A DNA stretch of 64,000 nt, from assembly GCA_963744055.1 (NCBI GenBank), contig CAVUSL010000001.1, positions 1,364,001 to 1,428,000 on the forward strand, in the 5' to 3' direction. Under the pieces are notes generated by a model, which saw only the letters and a program-made list of their open reading frames with translations, was not told where the DNA came from and made no database searches. This document shows, in pieces, positions 27,685 to 35,691 of this stretch. The stretch comes from Gp1-AA133 sp963744055. GTDB lineage: Bacteria > Acidobacteriota > Terriglobia > Terriglobales > Acidobacteriaceae. The translations under genes were made by a program, and so were the position numbers. Each line of letters opens with the position of its first letter. Position 1 is the first letter of the stretch.

Positions 27685-28227
27685 ATGCCCACGGAACGTC
27701 CCAAAGCAGGCGAATACACCCCGTATTACGACAAATACATTTCGCTCATCCCCGGCACTGATGTCGTCGGAACCCTGGCCAGCCAACTGCCCAAGACCGT
27801 TGCCCTGCTTTCCTCGCTCAGCGAGCAGGATGGCGACCTGCGCTACGCGCCCGGCAAGTGGAGTCTGAAGGAAGCGTTGGGGCATCTCATCGACACGGAA
27901 CGCATCATGTCCTATCGCGCGCTGCGCATCGCCCGCGGGGACAACACTCCGTTAGCAGGCTTCGAACAGGACGACTATGCGCGGAACGGTCCGCACGCGA
28001 CGATTCGCCTGGCCGACCTGGTGGAGGAATTCAAGAGCGTGCGCGCTGCCACCATCGCACTGTTGCGCAACCTGCGCGAGGAGGACTGGAAGCGGCAGGG
28101 CGTCGCCAACAAGAACGACATCACCGTGCGCGCGCTCGCATATATCATTGCCGGGCACGAACTGCACCACCGCAACATTCTCGAGGAACGATATTTGGGG
28201 AGGCAGGTTCGTGCGGAGATCGCATGA
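27685..28227 (+). CDS. DinB-family metalloprotein
   Basis: 180 residues from ATG 27685, which has GGAG upstream; the frame is open a little further 5' without support. It is a four-helix DinB_2-type protein. The three expected metal-ligand histidines are visible: GHLIDTERI near 60, and the C-terminal AGHELHHRNILEERYL. Many family members are thiol-dependent transferases or damage-induced proteins of unknown activity. Isolated gene; a fold-back repeat follows. Confidence 0.85.
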   Translation: MPTERPKAGEYTPYYDKYISLIPGTDVVGTLASQLPKTVALLSSLSEQDGDLRYAPGKWSLKEALGHLIDTERIMSYRALRIARGDNTPLAGFEQDDYARNGPHATIRLADLVEEFKSVRAATIALLRNLREEDWKRQGVANKNDITVRALAYIIAGHELHHRNILEERYLGRQVRAEIA

Positions 28228-28249
28228 GCCTTGCGGGATGCAAATGAGT

Positions 28250-28327
28250 TGTGTTGGTCGGACACTCCTGTCCGGCAAAGGGTGTGCCTGTTTGTGAATT
28301 GGTCGGACAAGAGTGTCCGACCCACAA
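28250..28327. repeat. Fold-back element with GGTCGGACA arms
   Basis: Two hairpins, GGTCGGACA-CTCC-TGTCCGGC (28256-28276) and GGTCGGACA-AGAG-TGTCCGACC (28301-28322), are about 45 bases apart centre to centre. The outer ends also pair: the first arm with its 5' TTGTGTT flank matches the last arm with its CCCACAA flank. It lies between the 3' ends of two convergent genes, so it may also serve as a two-way terminator. Confidence 0.6.
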
Positions 28328-28336
28328 GAAAGAGCT

Positions 28337-28729
28337 TTACTCGGCCGCCGGTTCCAACCGACTCGGTCCGCGGAACGGCAGGCCGTGATTCTTCTGCGCC
28401 GACTCCACGAACGCTCGCAGCTTCAACTTGTCCGCGTCAGAAATGCGAGTGAATCGTATCCCGTTGCCCAGATGCGCATTGCGGGTCACGACTTCGGCGC
28501 GGGCCTGCACTTTTTCATCGTTGAGCCACAAGACAACGTCCACGCAGGTGGGCGGCTCCAGCGTCTGCACCATCTCGATGTAGCATCCGCCTTCGCTCAG
28601 ATTTGAGGTCTGCCCGCGGCGCGGATAATTCTCCATCACGTGCTTCGCCTCGGCAGGGATCGAGACCTTCACGCGCGGATATTTCCGCTCGCGCGCTTTT
28701 TTCACACCGGTGCCAGGCCATGAACTCAT
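28337..28729 (-). CDS. PilZ-domain protein
   Basis: About 130 residues from ATG 28729; a longer frame reaches 28813. The PilZ signature is complete: RERKYPRVKV (RxxxR-type arm) near residue 13 and SNLSEGGCYIE (D/NxSxxG) near 42, so c-di-GMP binding is predicted. No effector domain is attached, as usual for single-domain PilZ adaptors. Convergent with the DinB-like gene and close to the divergent RNase R gene. It could read the signal made by the diguanylate cyclase at 16978. Confidence 0.87.
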   Translation of the reverse strand: MSSWPGTGVKKARERKYPRVKVSIPAEAKHVMENYPRRGQTSNLSEGGCYIEMVQTLEPPTCVDVVLWLNDEKVQARAEVVTRNAHLGNGIRFTRISDADKLKLRAFVESAQKNHGLPFRGPSRLEPAAE

Positions 28730-28911
28730 TTGGTCTCTAAGCGCATTGTAAAGCCGGCCGCGTTCTTTCGAGCCATATGGAAACGTGAGAGGGCCGCGAT
28801 TCGGGTTACGCAAGTAACCGCTGGCCGCCGGTTACGCCTTTGTGAGCGCGGCGCCCGGTGGAAAACGTCGAATTCTCGTTTGTGAGATAGTTTCTTAAAG
28901 GCTTTGCTCCC

Positions 28912-31794
28912 ATGCTTTCTGACCCGGCCATCCTGAAAAAGATCGGCCAACAACCCAAACGCTCGGCCGGATACAAGCAATTGGCTCGTGAACTCGGCTT
29001 GCGCGGAGAACAGCGCCGCGAACTGAACGACCACCTCGGTCGCCTGGTTTCCTCCGGAAAACTCGTGAAAGTGGATTCCGACCGCTATGCGCTGCCGACG
29101 AACGCGCCCGACAAGAACATGGTTGTCGGCCGCCTGAGCATGCACCGCGACGGCTACGGCTTCGTGCTGCCCGACCCGAAATCGCGCGGCGACCGCTTCA
29201 AGGCGCTCGCGGGCGACATCTTCATTCCGCCGCCGTTCATCGGCAACGCCATGCATGGCGACCAGGTGCTGGTGGAAGTCGGAACGATTCGCCCGGACGG
29301 CCGCGCCGAGGGACGCATCATTCGGCCCGTCAACCGGGCGCATACAACCGTGGTCGGAACTTTTCATTACGGCTCGCGCTACAACTACGTCACGCCCGTC
29401 GACGAGAAGATTCGCCAGGAAGTCGTGATACCAGCGGGCATGGAAATCCCGGAAGACGCCGACACTGGCGACCATGATGGTGGCGTTGCCGTCCCCGGCG
29501 GCAGTCAGGGGAGCGTCCCGCTCGCCCAGGCGAAGGCGGGACGCCCTCGCGACAGCCGGCGGGACGCCGGCGCTACGAAAGGCGGCGCGAAGAAAAACGT
29601 TGACCGCGTGCTCGGCGACGAAGCTGCGCGGCGCGTTAATCTCGACGATCTCGAGGGCGTGGTGGTCGATGTCGAAATCACCGACTGGCCTTCGCCCACG
29701 CAGAATCCGCGCGGGAAGGTCGTTGAGATTCTGGGGTACGAAGACGACTTCGGCGTCGACGTCGAGATCATGATCCGCAAGCACCACCTCTCGCACCATT
29801 TCCCGGCAGACGTGCTCGAAGAAGCCCAATCGGTGGAAAATGCCATCCCGGCACGCGAACTGAACGAGCGCCGCGACTATCGCGGTCTGCCCATCGTTAC
29901 CATCGACGGCGAAACTGCCCGCGACTTCGATGATGCCGTGCACGTCCGCCAACTCGAGAACGGCAACTACGAATTGCAGGTACACATCGCCGACGTGGCG
30001 CAGTACGTCACCGAAGATAGCCCTTTGGATCAGGAAGCACGACTCCGCGGGACGAGCGTCTACTTTCCCGACCGCGCCGTGCCCATGCTGCCGCTTGAGC
30101 TCTCCACCGACATCTGCAGCCTTCGCCCCGAAGTCGATCGCCTCGTGCTCTCCTGCATTATGGAGATCGATCACCGCGGCGAAGTGCTGGGCTACGAAAT
30201 CAACGAAGGCGTGATCCGGTCAGCCGAGCGCATGACCTACACGGCCGTCAATGCGATTCTCGAAGGGGATCAGCCGCTCCGCCAGCGATACGCCGATCTG
30301 GTGTCGCGGTTTGAGCAGATGCGAGACCTGGCGCTGATCCTGAACCGCAAGCGCGTGCGCCGCGGCTCTATCGATTTCGACCTGCCCGAGCCGGTCATCG
30401 AGTTCGACGAGAACGGACTCATGAAGTCGATCACGCGCTCGGAGCGCAACATCGCAAACCGCCTGATCGAGGAATTCATGCTGGCGGCGAACGAGAGCGT
30501 GGCGCACTACCTCGAGAACCGCCGCATCGCGTCGCTCTACCGCATCCACGAGAAGCCCGACGCCAAGCGCGTTTACGATTTCGAAACCATCGCCGCCACG
30601 TTCGGATATTCGCTGGGCGTGGGCGCGTTGCCGATCCAGCGCATGCAAATGAAGACCGACCGCCGTGCCGCCCGCGGCACGGGCCGCAACGTGCGCGAAA
30701 TCGAAATTCCGAAAGAAGTTCACATCACGCCACGCATGTACCAGAAACTGACGGAGAAAATCGCGGGCAAGCCGGAAGAACAGATCTTGAGTTACCTGAT
30801 GCTGCGCTCGCTCAAGCAGGCGCGCTATTCGGAAGTGAACGAAGGCCACTTCGCGCTGGCCGCCCCGACATATACGCACTTCACCTCGCCCATCCGGCGC
30901 TATCCGGACTTGATCGTGCATCGCATTCTGAAAGACGTGTTGAGCACATCTCCGGAACGATGGGAGGGAAACATTCCCGTGGGAGTGTCGGGCACGATCA
31001 GCGCAGCGATGGACGCACGGCACGCCCAAGAGGCGAGGTCCGAAGCAGATCACGATCGAGGAGACCCCGAGCAACGGCGCGACGAGAGAAGGCACGAGCG
31101 GGAAGCGAGCGGACACGAACGCGAAGAGGCAGGGCCCGAACCGGACGGGCGTGGGCATGATGGGAGTCACCACGAACGGGAAGGCCATGGGCACGATGGC
31201 AGTCACCACGAACGGGAAGGGCACGACTTCAGTCGTGCCGCTGCGCGTGGCAAAGGGAAAGGGGCTTCAGCCCCTGGGGGCCCGCGGACCGAGGCCCGGC
31301 ATGAGGTATCGGCCACGCCGTGGTCCAAGCGACGCGATCATTCCTCTCACCAGAAATCGCTCGAGCCCACCAGCGGCCCGATCCCGCTCGACGAACTGCA
31401 CGACATCGCCGAAGAATCCAGCCAGTCCGAGCGCCGCGCCGACGACGCCGAACGCGAACTGATGGAATGGAAGAAAGTGAAGTTCATGCAGTCGCGCGTC
31501 GGCGACGTGTTCGAGGGCCTGATCATCAGCGTGACGAAGTTCGGCCTGTTTGTCGAACTCAACGACCTGTTCGTTGAAGGCTTGGTCCCGCTGACCACCC
31601 TGACCGACGACCACTACACGTATCACGAGAACACGCGCGAGATCATCGGCCAGCGCAGCCGCAAGACCTACAGGCTGGGGCAGAAGGTGACTGTGCTTGT
31701 GGATCGCATCGATCCGGTAGAGAAGAAAATCCAGTTTGCATTTTGGACCGAGGAGCCGGTACGCACTGCGAAACGCTCCCGCAGGCGAGGATAG
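28912..31794 (+). CDS. rnr: Ribonuclease R (RNB family) with two repeat-derived in-frame inserts
   Basis: 960 residues, against about 720-820 for typical RNase R. Order: winged-helix N-terminus (about 5-65), cold-shock-like domains, RNB catalytic domain with the metal-binding motif ARDFDDAVHV near 336, and a C-terminal S1 domain (KFMQSRVGDVFEGLIISVT, about 850-935). It is a 3'-5' exoribonuclease that degrades structured RNA. Insert 1 (about 183-232) and insert 2 (about 690-820) are Gly/His/Arg-rich, without similarity to the family. Insert 2 contains a 12-residue tandem repeat (GHDGSHHERE core) and two palindromes of the intergenic REP type. Both keep the frame and fall in surface-linker positions, so the enzyme is probably functional. 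Confidence 0.93.
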   Translation: MLSDPAILKKIGQQPKRSAGYKQLARELGLRGEQRRELNDHLGRLVSSGKLVKVDSDRYALPTNAPDKNMVVGRLSMHRDGYGFVLPDPKSRGDRFKALAGDIFIPPPFIGNAMHGDQVLVEVGTIRPDGRAEGRIIRPVNRAHTTVVGTFHYGSRYNYVTPVDEKIRQEVVIPAGMEIPEDADTGDHDGGVAVPGGSQGSVPLAQAKAGRPRDSRRDAGATKGGAKKNVDRVLGDEAARRVNLDDLEGVVVDVEITDWPSPTQNPRGKVVEILGYEDDFGVDVEIMIRKHHLSHHFPADVLEEAQSVENAIPARELNERRDYRGLPIVTIDGETARDFDDAVHVRQLENGNYELQVHIADVAQYVTEDSPLDQEARLRGTSVYFPDRAVPMLPLELSTDICSLRPEVDRLVLSCIMEIDHRGEVLGYEINEGVIRSAERMTYTAVNAILEGDQPLRQRYADLVSRFEQMRDLALILNRKRVRRGSIDFDLPEPVIEFDENGLMKSITRSERNIANRLIEEFMLAANESVAHYLENRRIASLYRIHEKPDAKRVYDFETIAATFGYSLGVGALPIQRMQMKTDRRAARGTGRNVREIEIPKEVHITPRMYQKLTEKIAGKPEEQILSYLMLRSLKQARYSEVNEGHFALAAPTYTHFTSPIRRYPDLIVHRILKDVLSTSPERWEGNIPVGVSGTISAAMDARHAQEARSEADHDRGDPEQRRDERRHEREASGHEREEAGPEPDGRGHDGSHHEREGHGHDGSHHEREGHDFSRAAARGKGKGASAPGGPRTEARHEVSATPWSKRRDHSSHQKSLEPTSGPIPLDELHDIAEESSQSERRADDAERELMEWKKVKFMQSRVGDVFEGLIISVTKFGLFVELNDLFVEGLVPLTTLTDDHYTYHENTREIIGQRSRKTYRLGQKVTVLVDRIDPVEKKIQFAFWTEEPVRTAKRSRRRG
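31153..31224 (+). repeat. 36-bp tandem repeat inside RNase R
   Basis: Two 36-base units (31153-31188 and 31189-31224) differ at only a few positions, and each encodes twelve residues with the core GHDGSHHERE. The unit is a multiple of three, so the reading frame is kept. Confidence 0.85.
31220..31275. repeat. REP-like palindrome doublet inside the RNase R coding sequence
   Basis: GGCACGACT-TC-AGTCGTGCC (31220-31239) and AGGGGCT-TC-AGCCCCT (31260-31275) are perfect palindromes sharing a CTTCAG core; their centres are 38 bases apart. Matching doublets lie between genes at 32099-32149 and 53684-53738. Confidence 0.75.
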
Positions 31795-32329
31795 CGGCCG
31801 CCGAAATCTCGGCAGGTTGCTGAGGCATGGTAGCTCGTAGCTATAGCATTGGCGATCTAGCGGCGAGTGCCGGAAGACGGTCCGACCATCTCTCATAATG
31901 CCATTCGCTTCGCATTACAGGCTTCTGGGGCGACGACCGCGCCTGCGGAAGGCCTGGAGGTCACCCGGCGATCAATCATGCGTCCTGCGGCGTTTAAACG
32001 CAAAATCGTTGGCTTGTTAGCTTTTAGTAACTATGGCATGGAGCCGCGAAACGGCTAAGTGTTTGAGGTGAATCGGATTTCTTGCGAGGGGCCAGACAGC
32101 GCCTGAAGGCGTTTCGTGCGTGGCACGCGTATGGCGCGCCTAAAGGCGCACCCTGATACGAGTCCCCTGATACGAATGCCGTCCGATTCGAATCCTGCCG
32201 CTCTCCCAGTCGAGATCGACGGACAATCCTGCGAATCCCGGTATCCGGAACGTCGTGGGAGTCCCTGTGATGGTAAAATTCTCAAGTCAACCCCATTCGC
32301 GGCGATGGTAGTTGCGAATTCCTTCCTGT
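31795..32329. other. Gene-free stretch with a REP-like doublet
   Basis: No supported gene in 535 bases between rnr and tRNA-Pro. It holds the palindromes CGCCT-GA-AGGCG (32100-32111) and GCGCCT-AA-AGGCGC (32136-32149), centres about 37 bases apart, separated by a GCGTGGCA sequence that also occurs between the two palindromes in rnr. Confidence 0.6.
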
Positions 32330-32406
32330 CGGGACGTGGCTCAGCCTGGTAGAGCACTCGCTTGGGGTGCGAGGGGTCGGCAGTTCAAATCTGCCCGTCC
32401 CGACCA
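32330..32406 (+). tRNA. tRNA-Pro (anticodon GGG)
   Basis: Starts CGGGACG (32330-32336) and closes with CGTCCCG (32396-32402), discriminator A and an encoded CCA. D-arm GGCTCAGCCTGGTAGAGC, anticodon arm CTCGC-TTGGGGT-GCGAG giving GGG, and T arm with GTTCAAATC. The 5' C with an A73 is typical for bacterial proline tRNA. 77 bases in total. Confidence 0.96.
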
Positions 32407-32478
32407 TTTCCTTATCAAGCTGTTACGCAGCCCTGTTGCGGAAGTCTGAGCAAACGTCCTTACTGGCACAAGACTGCT

Positions 32479-32658
32479 TCACTTCTGATTTTCCTTCTTC
32501 TTGTCTCCCGACTTCTTATCTCTCGCCCGTGATGCATGAAGCTCTGACATCACCTTAAGCAATTCGTCAATCAATTTCAGGTGCTTTTGAGGATCATTCT
32601 CCAGTGCCGCTTTCTCGGCGATGAGTTCCCAAGCGCGTTGCAGGTTCTCCGAGTTCAT
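32479..32658 (-). CDS. Tiny helical protein (59 aa), ENDPxK-type family
   Basis: 59 residues from ATG 32658 with a G-rich site just upstream. The core AALENDPQKHLKLIDELL is very close to AAYENDPAKLIALVKEID of the gene at 32793-32966, so the two are paralogues. The tail is strongly basic (Lys-rich). Predicted helical hairpin, soluble. It lies 73 bases after tRNA-Pro on the opposite strand. No function known to me. Confidence 0.6.
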   Translation of the reverse strand: MNSENLQRAWELIAEKAALENDPQKHLKLIDELLKVMSELHASRARDKKSGDKKKENQK

Positions 32659-32792
32659 TTGGGCCCCCCGTCTGCGCACACAAATCAGATGGGCCAAAGC
32701 ACAAGGCTGACCGCACGCACGACTGTATTTTTGAACGGGAGAGTTACCTAGAGGGTTTGATGGACGGAATCCGCGGGGCTTCAGATGAGAAG

Positions 32793-32966
32793 CTACGCCG
32801 CACTTTCTTTCTTTACGACAAAAAGTTTCTCTTTGGTCGCCTTCAGGCGGGCGTCTCTTTCGCCCAGCAGTCGGTCGATTTCTTTTACAAGCGCGATGAG
32901 TTTTGCTGGATCGTTTTCATAGGCCGCTTGCTCGCACAACTCGTACCAGCGCTCCTTATTTCTCAT
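32793..32966 (-). CDS. Tiny helical protein (57 aa), ENDPxK-type family
   Basis: 57 residues from ATG 32966, with a strong ribosome-binding site (GGGAGGG, six bases upstream). The sequence has the Trp-Tyr-Glu-Leu-Cys start and ENDPAKLIALVKEIDRLL core, then a basic tail. It is the best-supported member of the tiny helical family because of its translation start. It lies upstream of the paralogue at 32479-32658 on the same strand, about 135 bases away, so the two may be co-transcribed. Function unknown. Confidence 0.65.
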   Translation of the reverse strand: MRNKERWYELCEQAAYENDPAKLIALVKEIDRLLGERDARLKATKEKLFVVKKESAA

Positions 32967-33262
32967 GGCGCCCTCCCAGACGACTCGTAGATGTATCAAG
33001 CAGTTTCTTGCCGTTCAGCCTGCTGTCGAACGCAAAATTGTCCGATAACAGACAGACCGCCTATGCGGGCGTAACTCGCCTAGAGTTGGGGATTTAGAAG
33101 GAAAACGGGCGAAGGTAAAACTTTCGCGGCAATCTGTTCTTGATTAGGTCTGGCGGGTGGTCGCCGACGTTCTCGAGCAAACCACCCTTAGCAAATCATT
33201 ATGCCCGACGGCCACGCGTACCGGACTGTCTGGTGACTCGCTTGTCTAAGCGGAAATTCGTA

Positions 33263-33697
33263 CTACTTCACGGTTGATTGATGACTCGCCACACATTGCC
33301 ATTGGCCCTTCGGTCCCTTCACCCAGGTATCCGTGAAGCGTTCGTGAACATCGAGCGGTTTGCCGTCGGGATCGGTGCCCTTGGCCTTGAAGTCTCCGGT
33401 CGCGACCGCCGCATCGCCAAACGCCGTTACCTTCAGATCGTCGTAAGCCACGCTTTCATATTTCGTGGCCTTCGCGCTGGCGAGCGACTCGGTTTTGCTG
33501 GTTACCTTGCCGTCGCTGCCCGTGTTTACAAACTTGTCGGACAGCACGGGGGCAACCATGTCGGGGTTGTTTGTTTTCTGTGAGTCCAGCCATTTCTGTT
33601 CCAATGCTGCAACAGCTTTTTCAGAACCGTCTTGCGACCATGCAGCGCTTACAAGCAAGCACACACCCGCCAGACACAATATCCACGCTCTCTTCAT
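33263..33697 (-). CDS. Secreted NTF2-like (DUF4440) protein
   Basis: 144 residues from ATG 33697 with GAGGAGA upstream. A signal peptide is clear (KRAWILCLAGVCLLVSAAWS, residues 2-21). The remainder is an NTF2/SnoaL-like cone (KAVAALEQKWLDSQKTNNPD; FTDTWVKGPKGQWQCVASHQ). DUF4440 proteins bind small ligands or act as enzymes; activity unknown. The frame remains open upstream across the VOC gene, but the SD and signal peptide fix this start. Confidence 0.85.
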   Translation of the reverse strand: MKRAWILCLAGVCLLVSAAWSQDGSEKAVAALEQKWLDSQKTNNPDMVAPVLSDKFVNTGSDGKVTSKTESLASAKATKYESVAYDDLKVTAFGDAAVATGDFKAKGTDPDGKPLDVHERFTDTWVKGPKGQWQCVASHQSTVK

Positions 33698-33795
33698 AGG
33701 CTTCTCCTCGATTGTTAGTCTTTTCGCGAACAGGACTGTAGTCCGCGCCATCGGGACTGTCAATGCAAGGCGTAGATTCGCTGTGGACGCGGATT

Positions 33796-34173
33796 TCACT
33801 TCGTTTTCCCTTTGCTCGAGAGTGCGAACTGATTGCCGTCTGGATCCTGAAACACTCCGGTTGCGCCCCAAACTTCTTTCTTTGGTTCCTGCGTAAACTT
33901 CGCGCCTTTTGCTTTCAGAGCTTTCGCGGTGGCAAAGACGTCGTCGCACCAGAACGCGATGGACTGGAATTGGCCAATGCGGCTTTCGTGGCCTTCGGGC
34001 GTGAACAAAGCGAGACCGGTTTCGGAGCCGGGGATCATGAGCTCGATCCATCTTTGCGTGGGTGTGAAGGGCTGGTCGGTGACGACCTTGAAGCCCATGG
34101 TTTCGGTGTAGAAGTCCAGCGCCGCGTCCTGGTCGCGAACCGGAATGCTGACGAACTTGATGCCTCGAACCAT
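33796..34173 (-). CDS. VOC-family protein (glyoxalase/bleomycin-resistance fold)
   Basis: 125 residues from ATG 34173 with GAGGAGGA upstream. Two beta-alpha-beta-beta-beta modules: first strand KFVSIPVRDQDAALDFYTE, and a C-terminal GVFQDPDGNQFALSS, the typical metal-site Glu/Gln end. Members are metal-dependent isomerases, dioxygenases or ligand binders. It stands 98 bases upstream of the NTF2-like gene on the same strand and is divergent from a small HTH gene. Confidence 0.87.
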   Translation of the reverse strand: MVRGIKFVSIPVRDQDAALDFYTETMGFKVVTDQPFTPTQRWIELMIPGSETGLALFTPEGHESRIGQFQSIAFWCDDVFATAKALKAKGAKFTQEPKKEVWGATGVFQDPDGNQFALSSKGKTK

Positions 34174-34265
34174 CGTTGAATCCTCCTCGAATTCCGGGAG
34201 CATAGCGTAGACAAAATCCGCACTGCAATGTGGTATCCGATGCTATATTGACGGTCGGTATAGCG

Positions 34266-34577
34266 ATGATTTCCTTCGACAACTATGTGATCGATGTGCT
34301 GATGCGCGACCTGGTCGGACATGACCGGAAGCCCACCAGTTTTCTTGTATACCTGTGGCTCGATGCCGAGCAGACGCGCCGGGATGGAGCGGTGCAGGTG
34401 AGCTACGTGGAGTTGGCGGAGTCGGTGGGCGTATCGAAGAGCTCGGCGCAAGTCGCAGTGAACTGGCTGCTGCGACGAAAACTGCTGGCGGTCCGGAAGG
34501 ACAGCGTCACCGCGACTCCCTCTTACACCGTGCAGAGACCGTGGAGAGATCGTGGGCGCGCGGCGCGGCGCCACTGA
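34266..34577 (+). CDS. Small winged-helix DNA-binding protein
   Basis: About 103 residues from ATG 34266; a GTG at 34230 would add twelve. The helix-turn-helix is at about 42-75 (VSYVELAESVGVSKSSAQVA, then NWLLRRKLLAVRKD), GntR/MarR-like in spacing. No effector domain. Divergent from the VOC gene, with about 90 bases between starts, so it may regulate that gene. Confidence 0.7.
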   Translation: MISFDNYVIDVLMRDLVGHDRKPTSFLVYLWLDAEQTRRDGAVQVSYVELAESVGVSKSSAQVAVNWLLRRKLLAVRKDSVTATPSYTVQRPWRDRGRAARRH

Positions 34578-34619
34578 GATCCTCGCGTACTCGCGGGACG
34601 TTCAAGCCAGCTGCCTCAT

Positions 34620-35036
34620 TCAGGGACAGATTGCGGCCACCGGTTCGACTGACGCTTCGCGTCCCTGAGATTTCGCTCGACCTGTCTCTTCGTCCCCTAA
34701 CTGCGCGCGTGCCGTTCGGGTTTTTGCGCCCCACGCGTACATCGCCTCGAGAACCGGGAGCAGCGTCTCACCGAGGGGAGTCAGTTTGTATTCCACCTTG
34801 GGCGGAACCTCTGCGTAGACCGTGCGTCCGATCAGGCCGTCGTGCTCCATCTCGCGGAGTTGTTGCGTGAGCATCTTGGCTGTGATTCCGAGGAGGGATC
34901 GTCTGAGCTCGGCGTGGCGACGAATCTTGCCTCGAACCAGGTGCGCCACGATCAAAATCTTCCACGCGCCCCCGACGTAACGAAGGGCGTATTCACAAGG
35001 GCACTCGCGGACGGTTTCGTTCTTGAGCTTCCGCAT
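34620..35036 (-). CDS. HxlR-family transcriptional regulator
   Basis: 138 residues. The family pattern is plain: CPCEYALRYVGGAWKILIV near 12-30, then LLGITAKMLTQQLREMEHDG (recognition helix) and TPLGETLLPVLEAMYAWG. HxlR regulators often respond to electrophiles or redox stress through a Cys near the N-terminus; C12 and C14 are candidates. A C-terminal basic extension of about 25 residues is less conserved. Divergent from the DUF1330 gene at 35188. Confidence 0.9.
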   Translation of the reverse strand: MRKLKNETVRECPCEYALRYVGGAWKILIVAHLVRGKIRRHAELRRSLLGITAKMLTQQLREMEHDGLIGRTVYAEVPPKVEYKLTPLGETLLPVLEAMYAWGAKTRTARAQLGDEETGRAKSQGREASVEPVAAICP

Positions 35037-35187
35037 ACGACTTGCTCCAGGTATCCAACTGGGTAGTAAGTTACAAAATTGTGCGTTCTTGACTGGACTC
35101 TGCGCCTCGCCTAGCCTACGCGCACACTGCCGCTACGCATACTAGCAATGGGTGGAGACCGCGGCAAATTTGGTGGGGAGAATGATC

Positions 35188-35583
35188 ATGGTGAGAATGA
35201 ATTGCAGATCCGCGCTGGTTTTGCTGGCCGGCATCTTGATCGGCGTTTCCGGCGCGCGGCTCATTCATGCGCAGCAAACCAAGACGCCGCCCGCCTACGT
35301 TATCGCGGAAGTCGAGGTCACCGATCCGACCACTCTTCAGAAGTATGGCGAGAAGGCCCCTCAGATCGTGGCGTCTTTCAATGGGCACTACGTAGTTCGC
35401 GGCGGCAAGACCGTGGCCCTGGAAGGCGAAGCACCCAAAGGGTATGTCGTCGTCATCGGTTTCGAAAGCCTGGAGAAAGCACGTGGGTGGTACGACTCGC
35501 CGGACTATGCGGCCATCCGGCCGTTCCGGCAGAGTTCGACCAAGAGCCGGATATTCATTGCTGAGGGCGTCGTGCAGCCGTGA
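35188..35583 (+). CDS. DUF1330-family protein with N-terminal signal/anchor
   Basis: 131 residues. ATG 35188 is seven bases after GGGGAG; earlier in-frame ATGs are too close to it. A hydrophobic leader (SALVLLAGILIGVSGARLI, about 7-25) precedes a ferredoxin-like dimeric alpha/beta-barrel domain (AYVIAEVEVTDPTTLQKYGE; RGWYDSPDYAAIRPFR). DUF1330 proteins are usually cytosolic, so the leader is unusual. Biochemical role unknown. Confidence 0.82.
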   Translation: MVRMNCRSALVLLAGILIGVSGARLIHAQQTKTPPAYVIAEVEVTDPTTLQKYGEKAPQIVASFNGHYVVRGGKTVALEGEAPKGYVVVIGFESLEKARGWYDSPDYAAIRPFRQSSTKSRIFIAEGVVQP

Positions 35584-35691
35584 GGTACGGCGAACTCATT
35601 CGTTAGCCGCTACTACACGTGAGACGTTTCCTGCCTCCGAACGTCCAAGAACATCGCTGATCGGGTCTTCGAAGGATCTGCGGAGGAGTGC

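Noticed and set aside
28726..30174. 482-residue open frame on the minus strand
   Set aside because: Antisense shadow of RNase R and of the 5' part of the PilZ gene.
30220..31224. 334-residue minus-strand frame with repeats such as PFVVT
   Set aside because: It is the antisense reading of the RNase R tandem repeat and catalytic region.
32330..32410. Whether tRNA-Pro is an integration site of a mobile island
   Set aside because: No integrase, direct repeat of the tRNA 3' end or phage gene was seen nearby.
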